NCBI GenBank assembly: GCA_963715745.1
Contig: OY970271.1
Location: 2,852,001 to 2,916,000, forward strand
Direction of reading: 5' to 3'
From: CAWGJF01 sp963715745
GTDB taxonomy: Bacteria > Bacteroidota > Ignavibacteria > Ignavibacteriales > Ignavibacteriaceae
Length of the DNA stretch: 64,000 bases
Made by a program: the position numbers and the translations under genes
In this document: positions 38,280 to 48,000 of the stretch, piece after piece
Numbering within the stretch: position 1 is the stretch's first letter
Layout: every line of letters begins with the position of its first letter
The notes under the pieces: model-generated
Database searches by the model: none
The model's input: the letters and a program-made list of their open reading frames with translations, nothing else
Told to the model about the DNA's origin: nothing

Positions 38280-38681
38280 ATGAAACTAATTTCTCTATTA
38301 TTATTTACTGTCCTGCTTTTGTTAGCTAATTTTGGATGCAGACAAATTTTCGGGGACAGGACCCAGACCGATTCTATTATAGAAACAACTGACGTTAATT
38401 CTATTGTTGTTACTCAACCTGAATATGGATCAGAATTTAAACAAGGTGATGAGATGCAAATTAGCTGGATTTCATCAGGAGACGTTTCAAAAGTTGATAT
38501 TATTCTTTATAAAAAAAGTGAACAGATTATGAAAATTAAAGAAGGAATTACAAATAGTAATAAATTTACATGGAGAATTCCTGTAAGTTTAAAAAGTTCT
38601 GTTCATTATTTGATTTATATTTTAAATCACTACAATCACGATGAGTTTGATATTAGTGACAGGTTTATTATTCAAAACTAA
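38280..38681 (+). CDS. lipoprotein with KNH/Kre9-like Ig-fold domain
   Basis: This 133-residue protein begins with a lipoprotein signal ending in LLANFGC (lipobox, Cys near residue 20). The rest, VVTQPEYGSEFKQGDEMQ followed by ISWISSGDVSKVDIILYK and FTWRIP, matches the pattern of the Ser-Thr-rich/KNH-like beta-sandwich found in many secreted proteins of this phylum. It is probably a cell-envelope-bound structural or recognition protein. Function unknown. Confidence 0.7.
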   Translation: MKLISLLLFTVLLLLANFGCRQIFGDRTQTDSIIETTDVNSIVVTQPEYGSEFKQGDEMQISWISSGDVSKVDIILYKKSEQIMKIKEGITNSNKFTWRIPVSLKSSVHYLIYILNHYNHDEFDISDRFIIQN

Positions 38682-38703
38682 ACCTTATTAAGGGGAAATT
38701 AGA

Positions 38704-38997
38704 TTGGTAGAAGAAAACCTTGAAGAGTTTGCAGATTACTTAAAAGAATTTGATGACAATTTAATTTTTGATTTTGAAACCTGCCCGGTTTGCGGAGTAA
38801 ATTTATCAGACAGCATTTCTGTTCATCCAATTCCACTAATAGAATTAAAATTTGAAAATGAGAAATTTGCTTCCGAGGAAATTAGAAAAATTGAAGATCA
38901 AGGAATTAAAACAAAACAATCTTCAGAAGATAAAGAAGTAATTTTAGTTGCAGAACAGAAATTAGAAGAAGTTAAAAAGATTTTAAAAAACAAATAA
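38704..38997 (+). CDS. small acidic protein with CPVC motif
   Basis: This 97-residue protein starts at TTG (38704) after AAGGGGAAA. CPVCGVNL near residue 28 could be half of a zinc ribbon or a redox pair, but no second Cys pair exists. The rest is highly charged and probably helical at the C terminus (EVILVAEQKLEEVKKILK). It follows the lipoprotein gene by 22 bases. Not recognised. Confidence 0.55.
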   Translation: MVEENLEEFADYLKEFDDNLIFDFETCPVCGVNLSDSISVHPIPLIELKFENEKFASEEIRKIEDQGIKTKQSSEDKEVILVAEQKLEEVKKILKNK

Positions 38998-39016
38998 TTC
39001 CTGTTTTCTAATCAAT

Positions 39017-40735
39017 TTAACGGAGCAATATCATCTTTTTAGTAGTCACATAATTTCCGGATTTAAGTTGATAAAAGTACACACCACTTGCAAATCCTCT
39101 ACCATTAAATACAATTTCATATTTTCCTGCTGGTATTACTTTATCAATAAGTGTGTTAATCTCCTCTCCAAGAATATTAAATATTTTGATTGTTGCTCTG
39201 TCCATTGAAGGAATTTCCCATCTTATTTTTGTAGTTGGATTAAATGGATTTGGATAGTTTTGTTCTAATTTAAATTCAAATACACTTGCTAATTCAGATT
39301 TAGTTCCAGTTATAGGGAATGAATAGGTATTGTAATAACATTCATTATCAGATTGTGAATTTTGTCCAAATCCAATCCATCCTGGTATTAAATCAACTAA
39401 AAAATAATAATGCAATTTAAGACTATTATTTTCAGATGTCAGTAAATAAGGATATAAAGATGCACAACTTTCAGAATAGTTCTTATTAGCTTCTAAAGAG
39501 AAAATATTATTTTTGCTCCAAGTTCTTCCTCCATCATAGGAGATATTTGCTAGTACATTAGTATAGTAGACCGGAGCAGAATATGGACCGCCGTCACCAG
39601 GATAAATATTATAAGAACTTGTTCCAGGTTCACCTTCATATTCCTGCGATGTCCAGGAAACTAAAACTATTGAGCCATCAGGTGTAATTGAGATTGATGG
39701 TAAAGATTGACCACTAATCCAACCTGGAGTATAATCTTCAAGTAAATTACCCGCTGCATCTTTGTTGGATTCAAATATTGGATCAGTAATAGCAATCCAG
39801 TTTTCATCTCTGCTGTTCCAGTAAAGAATTGATGTAGTTTTTATTGTATCACTTCCTTCAGGAGTTAAGCCATATCCATAAATAGCAAAATGTAATATAC
39901 CAGTATCATCTATAACCCCAGCGTAAGTAGTCGGTCCTACAAAAAATGGTGCTAAATTTCTGTTAGTAACCTGTCCAAAAACAGGATTATTGTATGAACC
40001 CCTTGCAATATCTTTTCCTTGCCAGTTTGCTCCAAAGTCTGATGAATGGAAATAATATAAACCACCTGGATTGCCTGAAGTGAAAATGTGTTCTCCTGCC
40101 TGAATGGTTGATATAAACTGTCCATTCCTTGAGATATAAATAGGAGAATATCCTATCATACCACTACCTAAATGAAAAAGAGAATCATTTTCTCCAATAT
40201 AAGCAATAGTATCAGCCAAAGAATTCAAGTCAGACATTTTTAAAAATCCAAGTTCGTTATTTTCATAGTCATAAAACGATGCCCAAAAATTGCCTAAAGG
40301 ATCAATGTTAATCATTGAACTATGTTCTATTGGTTCGTTCAAAGTCCCATAAGTCCAGCTATTTGTAATTGGCTCAAAAGAAGACCAATGAGGCAAGATA
40401 AAATCCCTATTGATGGAATAAAATTTGGGATTTCCAGAATTTTCATTTTTACAGAGGAGAATCCAATCAGGCTCTTGTTGAGAAATTGGTTGGTTGAATG
40501 CAAAATATTTTGTTATTTCGGTACCTTTAATAATATTCAGAGTGTCAAAAATAAGGATTTCGATCTCGGGGGCTAAATCATTATCAACATCAACAACCTG
40601 AATTGAAGGGGAGAAACCTACCAAATATCCATCTTGCTCATAATATTGTAAAAATATTTTATCCTCTTCGTTATGAGACTGAGAAAAAGACATGAATGGA
40701 ATTAAAGTCAGAACGGTAATAATATACTTAAACAT
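39017..40735 (-). CDS. secreted BNR/Asp-box repeat protein with T9SS sorting domain
   Basis: This 572-residue protein has a signal peptide (residues 1-18, ending SFS). The start at ATG 40735 is chosen because it opens the signal peptide; an upstream frame extension is hydrophobic but has no ribosome site. Asp-box motifs SSDFGANW and SYDGGRTW indicate a sialidase-like beta-propeller. The last ~85 residues are a sorting domain: NYPNPFNPTTKI, ATIKIFNILGEEI, AGKYEIVFNG and KKMILLR. It should cross the outer membrane by T9SS. Catalytic residues of a sialidase are not evident, so the role is open. Confidence 0.85.
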   Translation of the reverse strand: MFKYIITVLTLIPFMSFSQSHNEEDKIFLQYYEQDGYLVGFSPSIQVVDVDNDLAPEIEILIFDTLNIIKGTEITKYFAFNQPISQQEPDWILLCKNENSGNPKFYSINRDFILPHWSSFEPITNSWTYGTLNEPIEHSSMINIDPLGNFWASFYDYENNELGFLKMSDLNSLADTIAYIGENDSLFHLGSGMIGYSPIYISRNGQFISTIQAGEHIFTSGNPGGLYYFHSSDFGANWQGKDIARGSYNNPVFGQVTNRNLAPFFVGPTTYAGVIDDTGILHFAIYGYGLTPEGSDTIKTTSILYWNSRDENWIAITDPIFESNKDAAGNLLEDYTPGWISGQSLPSISITPDGSIVLVSWTSQEYEGEPGTSSYNIYPGDGGPYSAPVYYTNVLANISYDGGRTWSKNNIFSLEANKNYSESCASLYPYLLTSENNSLKLHYYFLVDLIPGWIGFGQNSQSDNECYYNTYSFPITGTKSELASVFEFKLEQNYPNPFNPTTKIRWEIPSMDRATIKIFNILGEEINTLIDKVIPAGKYEIVFNGRGFASGVYFYQLKSGNYVTTKKMILLR

Positions 40736-40984
40736 TGCATTCACGCTTTTGATAATATATAAGTACATACTAAGTATCAAAAATATGGCCATCAAAAAGA
40801 TCAGAATCAATACTGATTTAATACCAGGATATGATAATTTTTCTGTAGTGAGAAGAAATTACATTTATCAGAATAAAAATATTTCATATTCGTTAAGTGT
40901 TGTCATTTTAAAATGATATTTACAATTCATTCCAAATATAGTACTTCACAAAATTCTTCTAAAAAAGTGAAAATGTTATTTATT

Positions 40985-41644
40985 TTATTTGACATCACTT
41001 GTATCACTTTCAGCAATCTGATTTAACAATCCTTCAACCATTCTTCTTCCCCAGTTTGGTGCAATATCATTCTCAGGTTCAAATTGGTTGAATTTGGCAA
41101 GTGACTTTTCGAGATATGGTTTTGCATTTTCTGGTCCGCCGCCAAACTGCTGTGGAGTATAATAAATTCCTACACCTATTAAATATTCCGGTCTGGGATT
41201 GAGTGAATCAATAGCCATCGCTTTTTTGAAAAACTGATCAGATATTGCTCCATATTTCATCCACCTGTTCATCGGATCGATCTGCAAACGTGCCTGGGCA
41301 ATCATTCCTTTTAAATTAAATATTTCAGAATTGTCCGGCTCTAATGAATCAGCAAAAGAAATAAAATTATCTGCTTTATCTAAGTAACCATCTTTTTTGG
41401 TTTTTGATGTGTCTGAAAAGCTAGCAATAGTATAAACCCACGATGAATAATAATAAGGAAGCCATTTATCTTTTTCAGCTAATGCAATTCTCTCAAATCC
41501 ATTTGCAATTTGTAAATAATCCTCAACTGTGTTTGAAGTATCCATCATTGAAAGATTTTTTTTCATTGATTTTTCATAACGGTCCTGTCCCTGAACGGAA
41601 ATGAAAGTAACTAAAATTAAAAACAATACTATTACGGATTTCAT
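40985..41644 (-). CDS. periplasmic TPR-like protein
   Basis: This 219-residue protein has a signal peptide (about residues 1-19, ending SVQGQ). Helical repeat features follow (DNSEIFNLKGMIAQARLQID, RPEYLIGVGIYY) with a PENAKPYLEKSLAKF TPR-like end. It starts 14 bases after the TonB-dependent receptor gene and is probably co-transcribed, so it may assist that receptor's uptake system in the periplasm. No specific family named. Confidence 0.75.
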   Translation of the reverse strand: MKSVIVLFLILVTFISVQGQDRYEKSMKKNLSMMDTSNTVEDYLQIANGFERIALAEKDKWLPYYYSSWVYTIASFSDTSKTKKDGYLDKADNFISFADSLEPDNSEIFNLKGMIAQARLQIDPMNRWMKYGAISDQFFKKAMAIDSLNPRPEYLIGVGIYYTPQQFGGGPENAKPYLEKSLAKFNQFEPENDIAPNWGRRMVEGLLNQIAESDTSDVK

Positions 41645-41658
41645 TTTTTTCTCCTATA

Positions 41659-43803
41659 TTAATATGGATTCGATTCACCGAGAGAAATAAACATCCCGAT
41701 AAAAAATGATCTCAACGCCGGTGCAACAATCGGCATTCTTACAGAACCATCCGATGAATACCTGTAGCTGTAAATGTTGTTATAGCCTATCAGGTTATCC
41801 AGCGAAGCATAAACAACCGTAAAATTATTAAAAACATTTGTAAGATAACTAATGTTGAAGCTTAAATTCTGGTAAGCTTTTGTTTTGTCACCCAAGAAAT
41901 CCGGGTTGTTCGGATTAAAGTAAGGTCTGCCTGTAGCATATGAATATGTAACGCCAACGCTTGAAGCAAATTGCGGAACCCAACGTTTTACAACTACTGA
42001 AAAAGTATGAGGAGTTGCAAAAGTCGGCTGAGCTAATTTTGGATAATTCCTGTAATCACGTTTGGTATCCAGGTAAGAATATGAAATCCAGTAATCTGTA
42101 AGATCAAACGTTTGCCTGTCACGCCAGAAGATGTCTATTCCTTTTGCATAACCTCTGCCGTAACTGCCGTAAGAAACATCGGGAACACTAAAAGTTGGAT
42201 ACACAAAATCATTACCCTTTGCAAGATCAGAATAGTCTTTATAATAAGCTTCTATCCTGAATGTAATGTTTTCACCGAGATACTGGTAATTTACAATGTA
42301 GTGAGTTGATTTTTCGAAATCATAATTTTTTGTGAAAATGAGAAATTCTTTCCCTGGAGTTTCATAAAAATTTCCGTAAGCAAAATTTAACTGATCGTAT
42401 TCTCCTAATCTGTATGCTGCCGAAAATCTTGGAGCAAGATTTGTTTTATCCAGAAGTTTTGAGTATTCGGATCTTAATCCTATACGAACTGCAATGTCAT
42501 TAGTTATAAATACATCTGATTCCACAAATCCGGCAGTAAAAACTTCATTCAGCGTACTGGCAAATTCATTAAAATTATTTTTGTAATTGTAGTTCAAGAT
42601 CTCTCCACCAAACAAAATATATGATTTGTTTATTATCTCTTTTGAGACTGTAACTTTGGCAGTATTCAATTTTTCATCATTTTCTATTTTATCAGAAGTC
42701 AGATCAATTTTCTGGTTGTCATCACTGAAAGAATATCCCGCAAAAAATGCCCAGTCGTTTCCAAACACTTCCCTGTAATTAGCATTCAGGAAAAAGTTAT
42801 AATCTTTTGATCCGAAATATTCTTTTGTCACCAGGTCATCAAGATTTAAATTATACATAGACAGATCACCATTGCTGTAGCTCGAAAAAACTTTCAGCAT
42901 TCCTGTGTCGGAAGTTTTGTGTCTGAGGTTAGTTGAAAAATCAATTCCCCTTGGTGCTTGTTTCCAGTCAGTTCTTTGCTTGAAAGTATCAAAATATGGA
43001 GAGAGATTATAATAATTTGCTTCAAAAGCCAGGGAAGTATTTTCCCATCTTTGAACATGCGATCCGCCAAGCCCAAGAATCATCAAGCTTAAAGATGTTT
43101 GTGTTTTAGGAGCCAGATCCTGTGTCTTTAAAACAAGGACTGAAGATAGTGCTTCACCATATTGTGCAGAATATCCACCGGTGCTGAAAACAGTTCCTTT
43201 AAATAAGAATGGTGAAAATCTTCCGCGCGAAGGAATATCCGGAACTTTGGAATAAAACGGGTTCTGCACAATCATTTCATCAATGATGGTTTTTGTCTCG
43301 GAAGCTGATCCACCCCTAACAAACAATCCTTCAGTCTCTCCTATCTGCTGCGTACCTGGAAGAGTCTTTAACGCCGAATAAATATCAGCCGTTGCTCCTG
43401 CAGTTGTAACTATATCCAGCGGTCTTAAAATTACCGCTTTCTTTTCATCGCTTGCTTCAAATGAACCTGCCGAAATAACCACAGTTCCAAGTTCAGTTGA
43501 ATTTTCTTCAAGCACCACATCAACGTTTTTCGGTTTTCCATCTAGCGTTAAATTTGTTTCACTCGATTTATAACCAACATAACTTACAACCAAAACTGCA
43601 TCACCGGTTTCATCTGTAGTAAAAGAAAACTTTCCGTCAGCATCTGAAGTTGCACCATCATAAGTATCTTTTATATAGATGTTAGCCCCGGGTAAAGGTG
43701 CATTATTCTGGTCAGTAACTTTGCCGGTTATTTTTGTCTGTGCAAAAATTGAGTACGAAAATGAAATAACGAGTATGAAAAAGATGGTAAAGGTTTTAAG
43801 CAT
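41659..43803 (-). CDS. TonB-dependent outer-membrane receptor
   Basis: This 714-residue protein has a signal peptide (residues 1-21), then a carboxypeptidase-regulatory-like domain (ITGKVTDQNNAPLPGANIYI, residues ~24-105). A plug domain (SALKTLPGTQQIGETEGLFVRGG) and a beta-barrel to the C terminus follow. This order is typical of Bacteroidota/Ignavibacteria receptors. The ligand is unknown. The barrel ends in an aromatic-poor strand, FFIGMFISLGESNPY. The gene heads a two-gene unit with the TPR protein at 40985, and the 42-bp repeat array lies upstream of it. Confidence 0.92.
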   Translation of the reverse strand: MLKTFTIFFILVISFSYSIFAQTKITGKVTDQNNAPLPGANIYIKDTYDGATSDADGKFSFTTDETGDAVLVVSYVGYKSSETNLTLDGKPKNVDVVLEENSTELGTVVISAGSFEASDEKKAVILRPLDIVTTAGATADIYSALKTLPGTQQIGETEGLFVRGGSASETKTIIDEMIVQNPFYSKVPDIPSRGRFSPFLFKGTVFSTGGYSAQYGEALSSVLVLKTQDLAPKTQTSLSLMILGLGGSHVQRWENTSLAFEANYYNLSPYFDTFKQRTDWKQAPRGIDFSTNLRHKTSDTGMLKVFSSYSNGDLSMYNLNLDDLVTKEYFGSKDYNFFLNANYREVFGNDWAFFAGYSFSDDNQKIDLTSDKIENDEKLNTAKVTVSKEIINKSYILFGGEILNYNYKNNFNEFASTLNEVFTAGFVESDVFITNDIAVRIGLRSEYSKLLDKTNLAPRFSAAYRLGEYDQLNFAYGNFYETPGKEFLIFTKNYDFEKSTHYIVNYQYLGENITFRIEAYYKDYSDLAKGNDFVYPTFSVPDVSYGSYGRGYAKGIDIFWRDRQTFDLTDYWISYSYLDTKRDYRNYPKLAQPTFATPHTFSVVVKRWVPQFASSVGVTYSYATGRPYFNPNNPDFLGDKTKAYQNLSFNISYLTNVFNNFTVVYASLDNLIGYNNIYSYRYSSDGSVRMPIVAPALRSFFIGMFISLGESNPY

Positions 43804-43957
43804 AGAAAATAAAATTTGAGTGAAATTTTAGTGGCTAAAATAGCAAAAAAACACCTTCTTTTTGAAAGAGAATGTGATTTAACATTTTAATAATCAAATA
43901 AACGGCAATTATTCAGTTTTCAAAATATGTAACATGTGGCTAAGATCTTGATTTTAT

Positions 43958-44230
43958 ATTGCAAACTTTTGCAATAGGGTCTGTAGGTTTCCGGATGGCA
44001 TTGTAAACTTTTACAATAGGGCTCGTAAGCTTCCGGATGGCATTGTAAACTTTTACGATAGGGCTCGTAAGCTTCCGGGTGGTATTGCAAACTTTTGCAA
44101 TAGGGCTCGTAAGCTTCCGGATGGCATTGTAAACTTTTACAATAGGGCTCGTAAGCTTCCGGGTGGTATTGCAAACTTTTGCAATAGGGCTCGTAAGCTT
44201 CCGGATGGCATTGTAAACTTTTACAATAGG
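43958..44230. repeat. 42-bp tandem repeat, about 6.5 copies, each with an 18-bp palindrome
   Basis: Unit starts are at 43958, 44000, 44042, 44084, 44126, 44168 and 44210. Each begins with ATTGYAAACTTTTRCAAT, an 8-2-8 inverted repeat, followed by a 24-base segment containing GGGCTCGTAAGCTTCCGG. Two unit types occur, T/A and C/G at the same paired position, and both arms change together. It fills much of the 516-base space between the divergent TonB receptor gene (43803) and the lipoprotein gene (44321). I see nothing else in 43804-43957. Long frames through it (14-residue periodic) are not credible proteins. Confidence 0.92.
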
Positions 44231-44320
44231 ACTTTTAAATATTTTTGCTGTTTTGAGGGTTTTTTGATTTATTAAGAAATATTTAGGAAGTTTGTTATAA
44301 GCAAACAGGGAGTAGTAATT

Positions 44321-45004
44321 ATGCTTATTATAATTCCTCAATTTCCATTTAAATTACTCTTACTAATTTCATTAGCACTATTAAATTTTAGTTGCAAAGA
44401 CAAGCTAGTCAGCCCTTCTTTAAAGAATATATTTTATCCAATCAGTGTTGGCAATAACTGGGAATATGAAATAACAGTTTATGATTCTACGGGAACCATT
44501 GAACGTGTAGACACAATTACTGAATCAATTATTTATGAAAGATCAAAAGATGGCGAACCTGTGTATCAATTTTATTCTCTATTAAATCCACCCAGTCCTG
44601 CTTGTTGTGACTATAAATATTATCTTCAAAATAAAACTGATGGAGTTCATGCTTTAACTTCTTCAGATTCACTTGGCTACTGGATTTATGATTATTTAGT
44701 GTATAAATATCCTTGTAGTAAGAATGATTTTTTTACAAATGGAAGAAATGATTTTGACACCACTTTTGTAGTTTCAATAAAAGATACCGTTATAAGTGAT
44801 GCAGGCAATTTTAGTTGTATAGTATATAAAAATATTTATTATGATTTAACAGATACTACTGCAAATAACTTAATGAGTTATTCTTATGCCTTTGTTTCAA
44901 AAAGCATTGGCAAAATAAAATATGAATTTTACTCAACTAATAGTATTAATCAATTTTATAAAAAATTCGAGTATTCGTTATTAAGCTATAGTCTAAATAA
45001 TTAA
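44321..45004 (+). CDS. lipoprotein of unknown function
   Basis: This 227-residue protein has a lipoprotein signal with Cys near residue 25 (LLNFSC). Next comes FYPISVGNNWEYEI, a segment often seen near the N terminus of envelope lipoproteins in this phylum, then a beta-rich body containing a SPACCDYKYYLQ stretch with two adjacent Cys. The start ATG at 44321 follows AGGGAG. It lies alone, divergent from the TonB receptor and convergent with the T9SS protein at 45049. No function can be given. Confidence 0.75.
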   Translation: MLIIIPQFPFKLLLLISLALLNFSCKDKLVSPSLKNIFYPISVGNNWEYEITVYDSTGTIERVDTITESIIYERSKDGEPVYQFYSLLNPPSPACCDYKYYLQNKTDGVHALTSSDSLGYWIYDYLVYKYPCSKNDFFTNGRNDFDTTFVVSIKDTVISDAGNFSCIVYKNIYYDLTDTTANNLMSYSYAFVSKSIGKIKYEFYSTNSINQFYKKFEYSLLSYSLNN

Positions 45005-45024
45005 AAAACCCCGGCGGACCGGGG
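45003..45024 (-). terminator. intrinsic terminator for the T9SS protein gene at 45049
   Basis: On the minus strand CCCCGG, a 4-base loop and CCGGGG are followed by a run of six T. It lies 25 bases after the stop at 45049. On the plus strand it could also act for the convergent lipoprotein gene, though no T-run follows there. A nearly identical hairpin is at 51399-51419. Confidence 0.85.
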
Positions 45025-45048
45025 TCGTAAAATGAAAGTGATAGAATC

Positions 45049-48000
45049 TTACTTCAAAAGTATCATCTTCTTAGTATTCACATAATCTTTTGTTCGTAAC
45101 TGATAGAGATATACTCCACTTGCAGCGTTAGATGCATCCCATTTCACTTCATATCTGCCTGCTTGCTGTTTTGTGTTTATTAGCTCTTTTATTTTTCTAC
45201 CTAGTATATCATAAATAACTACAGATACTTCACCTGTGTTTGGCAAGTCATACTTTATTGTTGTTACAGGATTAAAAGGATTAGGGTAATTCTGGTAAAG
45301 GGTATATTCGGTTGGAACGATTTCCTTTTCTGATTCTGTTCTGTTCCTGCCAAAGTTCTTCTGCAACAGGTTACTAATTTTATTAAAGTAATCTCCCTGA
45401 GTCTTAACAAGATATCCCCCTGTTGTTCCTTTCTGAAGTGTTGAGTCATTCCCGTCAAGCAGCGATGCTGCAGTTATTGCATCAATCTCTGCGTAAATCG
45501 CTTCTTCTGTATTCGGGTTTTGCTGAACTATATTATCAAACTCTCCTATTGCAGGAACGATTTCTGTTTTCTTAATTAGGCTAAGCGATGCAAGTTGTGA
45601 AAATACTTTTTGCAGCAAGGAGTCACTTGTAGAAGATGAAAGTGTGAGGAAGGTTGTTCTGAGCCCGTTATAATAATTTTCATCTTCTCCGGTTATTGAA
45701 CCGATTTCATAAAGTCTCTTGTATGCTGGATATTTATTCTCCAAAGTTTCTTGCAAGTTTATTATCTGGTTATACTTTGAAGATGCGTTTGTGTAATCAG
45801 CAGTGATGAAACTTTCTTCCGCCTCTGCATATAGTATTTCTGTGCTTGTTAATTGTGGAACCGCTGTTTCCGTGGAATAAAGTGTATCAATAACTTCTCC
45901 GTTTGAAGTCATTGCCAGCATACTACTGCCACTACCTGACCCCTGTGGTAACGGACAGTTCTCAGTATAATAAGGACTATAGTCAACAACAACTCCATTG
46001 CCAAATCTTCCTGAGTAAACAGTATCACCCCAAAAGTTATATTCTGCATTTATCTGGACAGGCATAAAACCATTACCATTTAAAAGCAATACTGTGTTTT
46101 CAAGCGGAGAAGATTCTGGTCTGTCATCTGATATTTCATTACATCCTCTTTCCAGAGTTGCATTTGAGTAATAAAAATATATTTCTGATCCGTCGTTGTC
46201 TTCAGGTCCGTGTTCTTCCGAGTAGCCGCCATTTTCGGTTACCGTGTTGTAACCCGATGTTGCATAATAATTAGTAAGATACCCTGCAAGGTTTCCTTGC
46301 ATATCCGGATTTGAACCTGCTCCTATATATATTCCGTGATATCTGTTCGATGTGATCACATTACTGCCAATATCTGGCGATGAGTTGGCCAGATGAATCC
46401 CATTTGTATGCCCTGATTCAGAGTTCGATCTAATTCCTCCACTCATACTTGATGCGAAGATCCCTGCTTGTGATTCTTTATTAGAAGAGATTGTATTACC
46501 AGTCACAGTAGTTCCAGTTACGTTTGAAAGATAAATTCCCATATCCGTATTTGAAATTGTGTTTTCCTGAATAACCAGTTCAGGCAAATTACTTGCCCAG
46601 ATACCATATTTCGAACCTGTCATTGTGCAATACTTTATTTGTGTTGGCGGAACTTCACCTCCAATTGATCTGCCATAAATTAATATTGATGTAGTATCAC
46701 AGTTATCAAAATCTACAGAATCAACGACTATATAATTCGCATTCAACTCTGACTCAATTCCAACAGCAGCATTTTTTATATCACATTGGGAAATTGTCAG
46801 CGAGCTTCCTGATTTAATTACAACCCCACTTGAATCTACTGTAAAATCAAATGTAAGTCTGTGAGAAGATGTTCCACTTAGTGTTGCTGTTCCATCTATT
46901 ATTAGTTTATGTCCATTCTGGAAATGTATCGTTCCTGAGTAATTGGGATCATAAGTTTCTATACTTCCATTCTTAATTATAATATCTCCCTGAGCATAGT
47001 AATCCTGGTATATCGAAAGTGTAGCACCGTTGTCAATTACCATATCTCCTTTCAAGGTTCCTCCTTCTCCTGCTGCATCGTCTGCTATGAGTGTTCCGCC
47101 AAACAGAACTACTGGTGTAACTTTGAATAATTCTGCATCTCCCCTGGTTAAGTCTATCTGAATTGACGCATCACTCAGTACCGTATATGTAGTATCTTCA
47201 ACGTATTGTGTTAAAGAGATATTATTATATCCAAAATAGTTTGGATTGAAATTTATAAATACCGGACAGGAACCATCGTAGTTATAATACCTGCTTATCA
47301 ACATAAAATAATCCCTTGACAGTGAATCGGTGAAAAATCCAAGATCATAGTCTTTTGTTGTGGGCAGGCAATCTACATTACCCGAAAACGAGCTGATAAA
47401 CTTATAACTCTGCTGTGCATCTATTCTCAAGTATTGATCAGTAGCTAAAAGTTTTTTTAGGGTTTGACCAAAAAGCCCGATAAGCCGTGGTTTTATTGTA
47501 TATCGAAGCATTGTGTATTTCGGAGTGTAGATAAGTTGACGAGTAGAAGGGTCAATATCAACAATAGCATGGCAAGTCAGTCCTTCATCACACGAATTTG
47601 TGTCTCGTTGTGCAAAAAAAGTATATAGGCTTAAAAATTTTGCGCCATACATAAGCGCAAGATTAGTTTCGTATAATAATTCATAGTCGGTTATATTACG
47701 CTCTTCCGCAACATCATTATGCACTTCCCCGCATTGAATGCTTACGCTAAAATTTGGATTAAGATCATATGCCGGCTTGTAATTTAATTCTGCTGCTACT
47801 CTTATGTTAGCAGCCCACCAATCTTCACCGGGAGGATTGTGAGAACAGGTATCACAATAAGGATAATCTAAATAATAAAAGTCCTGCCAAACATTTACAT
47901 CACCAATTCTCTTTTTCATTTCTTTCCAGGGGCTTAATCGATAAATTCCAATTGTATTTCCCGGGTCGCCAAACGCACCGCCCCATTTACCCATTAGAGG

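Noticed and set aside
43958..44230. CRISPR array
   Set aside because: The segments between palindromes are also conserved, the unit is 42 bp throughout, and no cas genes are near.
43920..44341. Protein-coding genes with 14-residue repeats on the minus strand
   Set aside because: Two different frames are open merely because the 42-bp unit is a multiple of 3 and lacks stops; no ribosome site or signal, and the DNA symmetry explains the pattern.
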